Positions 8,701 to 13,405 of a DNA stretch of 23,618 nt are shown here, piece by piece (position 1 is the first letter of the stretch; each line of letters opens with the position of its first letter). The notes below the pieces were generated by a model. It saw only the letters and a list, made by a program, of their open reading frames with translations, was not told the origin of the DNA and did not search any database. Source of the stretch: UBA7445 sp042096455 (GTDB taxonomy: Bacteria; Verrucomicrobiota; Verrucomicrobiia; Opitutales; Coraliomargaritaceae); contig JBELLU010000029.1 in NCBI GenBank assembly GCA_042096455.1, forward strand, positions 1 to 23,618, given 5' to 3'. Both the position numbers and the translations under genes were made by a program.

Positions 8701-9466
8701 CAAGCGCACAGTTCAGGCCCACGCAAAGCGGCTTGGCATGGCGGATGGAATTCCAGCAGGCCTCCACGGTTTGACCGGAGAGGGTGCGACCCGATTGGTC
8801 CGTAATCGTGACCGAGATAATGACCGGCAGGCGCTCATCGCGGGTGTCGAAGAAATCCTCAATCGCATGGAGGCAGGCCTTTAAATTTAGAGTGTCAAAG
8901 ACCGTTTCCGGCAGGAGGAGATCAACGCCGCCCTCCACAAGTGCCTCGACTTGTTCGTAGTAGGCTTGGCGCAATTCCTCATAACTAGTGGCGCGGTATT
9001 CCGGACGGTTCACATCCGGAGACATCGAGGCGGTGCGGTTCGTCGGACCAATCGCGCCCGCGACAAAGATGGGCCGACCCTCTTGCGCCTCTATTTCGTC
9101 GGCGATTTTGCGCGCAAGCTGGGCAGAGCACAGATTGATATCGCGCACGCGGCTTTCCAGTCCGTAGTCCGCCTGGGCGATGGTGGTGCCGGAAAAGGTG
9201 TTGGTTTCGATGATGTCCGAACCGGCGAGGAGGAAGTCGCGGTGGATTTCCTCGATAATTTCCGGGCGGGTGATGCTGAGCAGATCGTTATTTCCTTTTA
9301 AATTGCCGGGCGCATCGGCGAGGCTTTCGTCCCGGAAGTCCGCCTCCCCCAGCGAATGTTGCTGAATCATGGTGCCCATCGCCCCGTCAAGAAAGACAAT
9401 GCGTTCCTCCAGCAAGCTTGCGAGTTGCTGTCCTTTCGCGGTGAGTGGTTTATTAGTGGAGGGCAT
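5759..9466 (-). CDS. metH: Cobalamin-dependent methionine synthase, full length
   Basis: A 1235-residue enzyme, the length of the four-module MetH family. It moves a methyl group from methyltetrahydrofolate through cob(I)alamin to homocysteine. Homocysteine domain (1-340): DGAMGTM at 27-33 and zinc ligands C253, C318 and C319 (GGCCGTT). Folate domain (about 365-640): VGERTNVTGS at 367-376. Cobalamin cap and Rossmann domain (about 665-900): DVHDIG at 767-772, with His769 as the lower axial cobalt ligand. Reactivation domain (about 910-1235): RPAAGYPSQPDHTEK, which binds AdoMet. All key residues are intact, so it should be active and dependent on B12. It lies 57 bp downstream of vapC2 on the same strand. 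No cobalamin or SAM riboswitch fits in that gap. It converges on the barrel gene. Confidence 0.98.
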   Translation of the reverse strand: MPSTNKPLTAKGQQLASLLEERIVFLDGAMGTMIQQHSLGEADFRDESLADAPGNLKGNNDLLSITRPEIIEEIHRDFLLAGSDIIETNTFSGTTIAQADYGLESRVRDINLCSAQLARKIADEIEAQEGRPIFVAGAIGPTNRTASMSPDVNRPEYRATSYEELRQAYYEQVEALVEGGVDLLLPETVFDTLNLKACLHAIEDFFDTRDERLPVIISVTITDQSGRTLSGQTVEACWNSIRHAKPLCVGLNCALGADLMRPFLQDLSRVADCYVHVYPNAGLPNPLAPTGYDETPDHTGSAVGGFAKDGLVNLVGGCCGTTPDHIRAMVREVSQYPSRPLPRLPERQRFSGLEAFNHAIGDSFVMVGERTNVTGSPRFKKMITNDDWDGALAVAAQQVENGANLIDVNFDEGLLDSEACMTKFLNLIASEPAIARIPIMIDSSKWSVIEAGLRCVQGKCIVNSISLKEGEATFLEQARLCRRYGAAVVVMAFDEKGQAATRADKVRICSRAYKLLVEQAGLDPNDIIFDPNVLTVATGMEEHNNYAVDFIEAVREIKAACPAARTSGGVSNISFSFRGNNPVREAMHAAFLYHSIEAGLDMGIVNAGMLEIYEEIEPELLKKVEDVLLNRHPEATEALITFAETVKDSGKKEDDSAKLAWREGTVEERLAHALVKGIVDFIEPDTEEARQQLGRPLEVIEGPLMDGMKIVGDLFGAGKMFLPQVVKSARVMKRAVTYLTPYLEAEKAENPNARSQGKFLIATVKGDVHDIGKNIVGVVLACNNYEVKDLGVMVDCDTILKEAEAWGADIVGLSGLITPSLDEMIYVAQEMQRRGFKQPLLIGGATTSAAHTAIKIAPHYNQPVIRVGDASLATGVCNSLLNPDKSEAYIAQVKEEQSVQRAHFEANQGKTEFLTLEEARAKRFTCDWEQAELKTPNAIGITVDDAIDLETLSEYFDFSPLFWTWGLKGIYPRILQHATYGEQARSILSDAKAMLERIIKEKRFRARRAVGIFPANSDGDDIEIYADSSRSEILNTLHTLRQQKRKTQDGAYFALSDFVAPKDCGQVDACGAFVCSIEGVDAFAKEFEDAQDDYNAIMVKAIGDRFAEALAEQTHAHVRKELWGYAPDEDLDNEALIMERYRGIRPAAGYPSQPDHTEKALIWELLDAEQTTGATLTENFAMSPGSCVSGLYFAHPEAKYFQVGPIQKDQVESYAERKGLALETCEKWLAPNKAY

Positions 9467-9482
9467 AATTAAACATCAACGC

Positions 9483-9505
9483 ATCATGATATCTTGATAT
9501 GTCAA
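9483..9505 (-). promoter_or_regulatory. Dyad cluster and TTGACA upstream of metH
   Basis: The 57-bp gap before metH holds a perfect 8-bp palindrome ATCATGAT (9483-9490). It also holds an inverted repeat ATATC-TT-GATAT (9489-9500). On the minus strand TTGACA is read from 9505 to 9500. No convincing -10 element sits 17 bp after it. The dyads lie between the hexamer and the metH ATG and could be a repressor or activator site. The assignment is tentative. Confidence 0.35.
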
Positions 9506-9523
9506 TTCCCAAAGCGTTTTACG

Positions 9524-9895
9524 CTAGGGCAGCCCAATCTCGGCGAGCCAGTTGTAATGCTTATCATCATGGAAGAGGGTACACTCGTGGTAGCGTGCGG
9601 TCGCAAAGATCAGGATGTCAGAATTGGGGACGGGTCTCCCGCGCTTGCGGCTGGCGCGGGAGAGTTCACCCGCCAGGTTCCAAACTCCCTCGGTATGATC
9701 CAGGCGGGGCAGGGTCTGGCGCAGCAGCTCAACCATCTTGTTTTCGGCAGGGTTGGCGCTTTGCAATTCCAGACAGACCATCTCGCACAAGGCCGCCTCG
9801 CCGCTTTCGATCCAAGTTCGCAACTGGGCATTTTCCGGCGCGCGATACTTTGGATTGATGAAACGAATCCAGGCAGATGTATCGACTAGAATCAT
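9524..9895 (-). CDS. vapC: VapC-type PIN-domain ribonuclease toxin (second copy)
   Basis: A 123-residue PIN-domain protein. The expected acidic residues are D5 in MILVDTSAWI, E43 in CLELQSA, D93 in NSDILIFATA and D110/D111 in FHDDKHY. It is clearly different from the toxin at 350-727, sharing only family motifs, so the two loci are not recent duplicates. Its ATG overlaps the antitoxin stop as ATGA (9892-9895, minus strand). It probably acts as an RNA-cleaving toxin held in check by the antitoxin upstream. metH follows 57 bp downstream on the same strand, so readthrough is possible. The active site is intact. Confidence 0.9.
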   Translation of the reverse strand: MILVDTSAWIRFINPKYRAPENAQLRTWIESGEAALCEMVCLELQSANPAENKMVELLRQTLPRLDHTEGVWNLAGELSRASRKRGRPVPNSDILIFATARYHECTLFHDDKHYNWLAEIGLP

Positions 9896-10125
9896 GACTT
9901 GCTCACCCCGGAATCCTCCCCTAACTCAAGCCCACGCAGCGAGGCGAGATCCTCTGCCGTCATGAAATCCGGGCAGCTTCCCTCCAATGCCAAGACTGCT
10001 TTAACCCGTTCTTGATGAATGTAATGCTCAATTGCCCGGTTGACCGCTTCCGTCATCGTCTTCGCCTGTGTCGCCTGCAATAAGGCGTCCATGCGTTCGT
10101 TTGGAATATTTAAAGTGGTCTTCAT
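9892..10125 (-). CDS. vapB: VapB-type ribbon-helix-helix antitoxin (second copy)
   Basis: A 77-residue protein. MKTTLNIPNERMDALLQATQ and the following TMTEAVNRAIEHYIHQER give the strand-helix-helix pattern of a ribbon-helix-helix DNA-binding domain. The C-terminal part (DFMTAEDLASLRGLELGEDSG) would contact the toxin. It is joined to its toxin by a four-base overlap. The start is the ATG at 10125, preceded by very AT-rich DNA containing two AAATATT repeats that overlap a putative promoter. There is no Shine-Dalgarno motif. Only the opening MKTT and the general fold are shared with the antitoxin at 102-353. Confidence 0.85.
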   Translation of the reverse strand: MKTTLNIPNERMDALLQATQAKTMTEAVNRAIEHYIHQERVKAVLALEGSCPDFMTAEDLASLRGLELGEDSGVSKS

Positions 10126-10132
10126 GAAATAT

Positions 10133-10160
10133 AAAATATTGCCAAGAAATATTCTGTAAA
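10133..10160 (-). promoter_or_regulatory. Putative vapBC2 promoter with repeated AAATATT operator half-sites
   Basis: Read on the minus strand, TTTACA (10160-10155) and TATTTT (10138-10133) are separated by 16 bp, a plausible -35/-10 pair just ahead of the vapB2 ATG. AAATATT occurs at 10134-10140 and again at 10147-10153, a 13-bp period. Because AATATT is self-complementary, the pair is both direct and inverted. One copy covers the -10 and one the spacer, the expected place for autorepression by a ribbon-helix-helix antitoxin. Confidence 0.5.
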
Positions 10161-10167
10161 GCCCTGA

Positions 10168-10230
10168 ATGAACGCAGAAGCGACTGACAAAGACGCGACG
10201 GAGTCCAAAAAAGAGGCGGCGGAAAAATAG
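10168..10230 (+). CDS. Possible 20-residue acidic/lysine-rich small protein
   Basis: A complete ATG-to-TAG frame of 20 codons, directly after an in-frame TGA. The peptide opens MNAEATDKDATE and continues with SKKEAAEK; it has only charged and small residues and would be a soluble helix. It lies divergent from vapB2 (starts 43 bp apart) and has no Shine-Dalgarno sequence. It may be a real small protein, a decayed gene remnant or chance. Nothing links it to a known family. Confidence 0.2.
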   Translation: MNAEATDKDATESKKEAAEK

Positions 10231-10249
10231 CCCTGTTATTTTCGGGGCT
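10223..10249 (-). terminator. Possible terminator after the LpxR-like gene
   Basis: On the minus strand AGCCC (10249-10245) pairs with GGGCT (10233-10229) across an 11-nt loop, and is followed by ATTTTT (10228-10223). The stem is only 5 bp but GC-rich. It stands about 140 bp downstream of the LpxR-like stop and before the vapB2 promoter, so it could separate the two transcripts. Confidence 0.4.
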
Positions 10250-10389
10250 CGCCGAGTGGGGAGCTTTCGATCACGTCTTGGGGGTGCGTAGCTTTATTGG
10301 TCGAGGGTATGGGCGTCTGGCGCACTTACTTAAAAACGCACACGGATAGCTTGATACGTTTCAAGCCAACACTTCATAAATCCTCATGA
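10231..10389. other. Intergenic stretch with a hairpin and an open frame lacking a start
   Basis: No recognisable gene lies here. A 6-bp stem, GCTTGA (10349-10354) with TCAAGC (10361-10366), has a 6-nt loop and no T-run on either strand. A plus-strand frame is open for about 53 codons up to a TAG at 10347-10349, ending with residues such as AEWGAFDHVLGVRSFIGRGY, but it has no ATG. It could be the tail of a decayed gene or chance. I see no tRNA or riboswitch fold. Confidence 0.3.
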
Positions 10390-11436
10390 TCAAAATGGCA
10401 TGTCGAAGCGGAGCAGCACGGAACCAAAAGGGTGTTTTCTCTTTTGGCTTTTGAACTCGCGAGTTCGGTGTGTGAAAGAATGGGAAAGTTCAAAATGTCG
10501 CCAACTCAAACCATAACCCAAAAGGGCTTCGCCAACAAAGGCTTTTGTTTCAACCTCATATTTAAAATCGCGGAATAAAGGACCATTGAGGGTGATGTCA
10601 TGAAGCACACCGGTTCCACGACATCCAGCATATGTGTAAAAGGAAAAACGATTCTTGCGGGGATCCTCCTCGCGGAAAAGGTCATGGGCGTAGCTGCCAA
10701 TTTGCACGCGTGGGGTGCTGTATGAGGCGCTCAAGTTGTAACCAGCGCGCAGGAGAAGGCCCAAATATCCATTGGTCTGGAAATTTCCCACCGCAGCTCC
10801 CCACTCATAATAGCCGTCAAGTTTCAGAGGAATGTTTTCTGTTATCTGATCAATCGGTAGCTTATGCTTATGGTCAAAATGAAGGTTAAAGGTCACTTCT
10901 TGTGGTACCTGGCTATCCCAGCCATGGTAGAGTTGGCTGTTCGATATATTTTTATGAATCCAATTCTGGGTTTTTTGGGCAAAGCTGGACTTGCCGGTTG
11001 TACCAACCGAGAAGGTAACACTACTTACCGATTGATTATTTTTTGTATGCAGCGAAAATTCCAGACCCAGCCAACCCGCAAAAGGGCGTTCTCCGTAAGG
11101 GGGGACTTTGGCTGATTTGTCTTTGGGCGTAAACATCAACTGTGTCAGACCGGTTCCCCAGGCATAACGTCTTATACCATCGCCCCGAGTGCGAAATTGG
11201 CCTAGTTCCGTCTCAGAGTCTGCCCCACTCAGCTTGTGCAGTCCCTTTTGTAGCGCGTTTTCTTTTATGGCTTGATCCTTATTCTCTCTCATAAAGGCTA
11301 TCCGGGTGCCATTGGTATAGTCCTGATCTATGTCGAAAAACAAATCATTATCGAATTGAATAATGCACTTATTCGTTGCCTCTGCACACAGGTTGAGCAG
11401 AAAAAGGACAAGTATTAATATGTAACGATTTTTCAT
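10390..11436 (-). CDS. LpxR/DUF2219-family outer-membrane protein (lipid A deacylase-like)
   Basis: A 348-residue protein from the ATG at 11436, with a signal peptide (MKNRYILILVLFLLNLCAEA). An ATG at 11454 would add MPCFYY before it. After cleavage comes QFDNDLFFDIDQDYTNGTRIAF, the N-D and YTNG motif of the LpxR/DUF2219 family. Next are ERPFAGWL (116-123, matching the usual DRPYAGWL), an His at 161 and GWDSQVPQE (172-180). It ends in RFDMPF, the aromatic end of a barrel. LpxR removes the 3'-acyloxyacyl chain of lipid A; most homologues are untested, so activity here is inferred. The gene is visibly more AT-rich than its neighbours, and beside vapBC2 it suggests acquired DNA. It is divergent from rsmG, with 44 bp between starts. 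Confidence 0.82.
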   Translation of the reverse strand: MKNRYILILVLFLLNLCAEATNKCIIQFDNDLFFDIDQDYTNGTRIAFMRENKDQAIKENALQKGLHKLSGADSETELGQFRTRGDGIRRYAWGTGLTQLMFTPKDKSAKVPPYGERPFAGWLGLEFSLHTKNNQSVSSVTFSVGTTGKSSFAQKTQNWIHKNISNSQLYHGWDSQVPQEVTFNLHFDHKHKLPIDQITENIPLKLDGYYEWGAAVGNFQTNGYLGLLLRAGYNLSASYSTPRVQIGSYAHDLFREEDPRKNRFSFYTYAGCRGTGVLHDITLNGPLFRDFKYEVETKAFVGEALLGYGLSWRHFELSHSFTHRTREFKSQKRKHPFGSVLLRFDMPF

Positions 11437-11480
11437 ATAATAAAAACAAGGCATAATTACCCTATAGTGTAAAGTAATTT

Positions 11481-12140
11481 ATGGATCGTCTAATGAAGTT
11501 ATTTCCTGTTTTGTCAAATGTTGAACAGCAGCTGCTCATTGAATGGGCGGTGCTCGTGCGGGAGTGGAATGAAAAGATCAACTTGATCTCTCGAAAGGAC
11601 ATCGAGCATTTGGAGTCGCGGCACCTTGCACCCTGCCTCGCGATCACGAACCATCTGCAACTCATGCAGGGCGCGCGGGTCATGGATGTGGGAACGGGTG
11701 GGGGCTTCCCGGGTTTGATTATGGCGATTTGTTATCCGCAGGCGCAGTTCACGCTGGTGGATTCCATCGGCAAGAAGGTCGCGGTGGTGCAGGATATTGC
11801 GGAGCGACTGGGTTTGCGCAATGTGGTGGCGCGGCAGGCGCGGGCGGAGTCCATTCAGCGGGAATTCGATTTTATCACCGGTCGTGCCGTAAAGAATTTG
11901 CCGGAGTATTTCAGCTGGATCAAAGGCAACTTGCGGCGCGGGCAGCGCAATTCCCTGCCGAATGGGGTGCTCTATTGGAAGGGCGGCGATCTGGCGGCGG
12001 AATATGCCGCGGTCGGGATTGAGCCGCGCCGCACGATCGATTTAGAGGCGGAGCTGAAGGATCCCTATTTCGCCGAGAAATATATTTTGCATTTTGATGC
12101 GCGGGATGTGCCGCGCGCACGCGTCCCAAGCCCGCACTAG
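11481..12140 (+). CDS. rsmG: 16S rRNA (guanine-527 N7) methyltransferase
   Basis: A 219-residue SAM-dependent methyltransferase, formerly GidB, that makes m7G at position 527 of 16S rRNA. Motifs are NLISRKD (34-40), ESRHLAP (45-51), the SAM loop MDVGTGGGFPG (68-78), LVDSIGKKVAV (92-102) with the acidic D94, and GRAV (134-137). The length matches the family. The start at 11481 is the first ATG after the short divergent intergenic region and has no Shine-Dalgarno motif. In many bacteria it lies with mnmG or parAB; here it is alone. It converges on def with 7 bp between stops, leaving no terminator space. The C-terminal ARDVPRARVPSPH tail is basic and probably disordered. Confidence 0.94.
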   Translation: MDRLMKLFPVLSNVEQQLLIEWAVLVREWNEKINLISRKDIEHLESRHLAPCLAITNHLQLMQGARVMDVGTGGGFPGLIMAICYPQAQFTLVDSIGKKVAVVQDIAERLGLRNVVARQARAESIQREFDFITGRAVKNLPEYFSWIKGNLRRGQRNSLPNGVLYWKGGDLAAEYAAVGIEPRRTIDLEAELKDPYFAEKYILHFDARDVPRARVPSPH

Positions 12141-12147
12141 CGCGACA

Positions 12148-12726
12148 CTATTTCCCCTTTAGGAAATCGCGGGAAGCCCGCCTCAGTTGCTTGATGCGCG
12201 TAGCGTTTTTGTTCAGATCACTTTTATCCATCTGATCGATAAAGAGAACTCCGTTAAGGTGATCGACCTCGTGCAGGATACAGCGCCCGAGCAAACCGTT
12301 CGCCTCGATGACATGTGGCTCGCCCGTTAGATCCTGAAAGCGGCACCGCACCCTTGCAGGACGGGTGACGCGTCCATTGACTGCGGGAAAAGAAAGGCAA
12401 CCCTCTTCGTAAACCTCGGGGCTGGGGTCAGTGATTTCAACCTGCGGGTTGATGAGGGCGAGCGGCATCACGACATCAAGCGGGAGGACTTTATCGTCCA
12501 AGCGGCAATCAAAATGGATATTCGCGCCTTCGGGGGGTCGCACGTCGAGGACACAGATTTGGAGGGCTTCCCCGATTTGTTGTGCCGCCAGTCCGATGCC
12601 GTCGGCATCATACATTGTTTCCAGCATGGCGTCGGCAAGTTCCTTTAACCGCGCATCAAAAATTTCCACCGGCGCACCGATTTTGCGCAGGATGGGTTCG
12701 CCGTAATGGGTTACTCGCAAGGGCAT
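12148..12726 (-). CDS. def: Peptide deformylase
   Basis: A 192-residue metalloenzyme that removes the formyl group from the N-terminus of new proteins. The three family motifs are complete: GIGLAAQQ (43-50), EEGCLSFP (107-114, with C110 as metal ligand) and HEVDH (152-156, two His ligands and the catalytic Glu). An insert around residues 63-85 (RPPEGANIHFDCRLDDKVLP) lengthens it compared with the 170-residue E. coli enzyme. fmt, its usual partner, is not in the window. It follows the SOUL-family gene by 42 bp on the same strand and converges on rsmG. No Shine-Dalgarno sequence is visible before the ATG at 12726. Confidence 0.96.
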   Translation of the reverse strand: MPLRVTHYGEPILRKIGAPVEIFDARLKELADAMLETMYDADGIGLAAQQIGEALQICVLDVRPPEGANIHFDCRLDDKVLPLDVVMPLALINPQVEITDPSPEVYEEGCLSFPAVNGRVTRPARVRCRFQDLTGEPHVIEANGLLGRCILHEVDHLNGVLFIDQMDKSDLNKNATRIKQLRRASRDFLKGK

Positions 12727-12768
12727 ACCGAATATTGTTACAGGAACGGCGGACTGTAAAGCCCGGGC

Positions 12769-13305
12769 TTAGAGCACCCGACTGACGGGGATGTGGATTT
12801 CACCGCGCTTGAAGGCGGGCAGCGTGAACGGGCCATTCCAATAAATGGCGCGCGCGGGTCCGGTCGCTTTGTAGTTTGCTTGTTCCGCCAACCAGGTTTC
12901 AAGTTTGAGGCGTGCCTTGTTGAAATTTTCCTCTGAGTATTTACCGCGAATACCGATACTGGCGACGGTACGGGCCGGAAATTCCTCAACTTGAACCTCC
13001 TCGGTTTGCGGCAGCTCGCGTTTCCCCGCTTCGGCCCCCAAATAAAAATACATCGCACCCGGATCGATTTCTGCTTCGACCGGGATGGTCATCGCAATCT
13101 TGTTGTCCTTGATGTAATTGAAGAGCGGACGGAAGAGGTTATCGACGCGGTCGTAGTAGGGTTTGGCGGAACGCGTTACAATGACACGGCAGGGCGGAAG
13201 CTCCTTGATTTCCAGAACATTCACTTCGGTCTTGGAAAAGGCGCTTTCGTATGCGGCAAGTGGGCTCATCAGTAATAGTAGGAGTAGAACGGTGAAATAG
13301 CGCAT
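12769..13305 (-). CDS. Secreted SOUL-family heme-binding-like protein
   Basis: A 178-residue protein with a clear signal peptide (MRYFTVLLLLLLMSPLAAYE), so it should be exported to the periplasm or anchored there. The body matches the SOUL/HEBP family: VIVTRSAKPYYDR, the block FNYIKDNKIAMTIPV (62-76), VASIGIRGKYSEENFNKA and the C-terminal WNGPFTLPAFKRGEIHIPV. SOUL proteins in animals bind heme; bacterial members are mostly untested, so heme binding here is a family-based guess. It lies 42 bp upstream of def and divergent from the DsbD-like gene, with 100 bp between the starts. Divergence from a disulfide-exchange gene may mean shared periplasmic function or may be coincidence. Confidence 0.8.
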   Translation of the reverse strand: MRYFTVLLLLLLMSPLAAYESAFSKTEVNVLEIKELPPCRVIVTRSAKPYYDRVDNLFRPLFNYIKDNKIAMTIPVEAEIDPGAMYFYLGAEAGKRELPQTEEVQVEEFPARTVASIGIRGKYSEENFNKARLKLETWLAEQANYKATGPARAIYWNGPFTLPAFKRGEIHIPVSRVL

Positions 13306-13405
13306 GAGAATAAAACGTGACTGCGGTAAGAATCATTACAGCGCGAGGCTGCTTTCATTCTGGAACAATTCAGAGTAGTAAGGTATCTACTGTATTTAAT
13401 CAGCC

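Noticed and set aside
9467..9523. Cobalamin or SAM riboswitch upstream of metH
   Set aside because: The gap is only 57 bp, too short for either, and no B12-box-like motif is seen.
10349..10366. GCTTGA/TCAAGC hairpin as terminator of the LpxR-like gene
   Set aside because: No T-run follows it on the minus strand; the hairpin at 10223-10249 is the better candidate.
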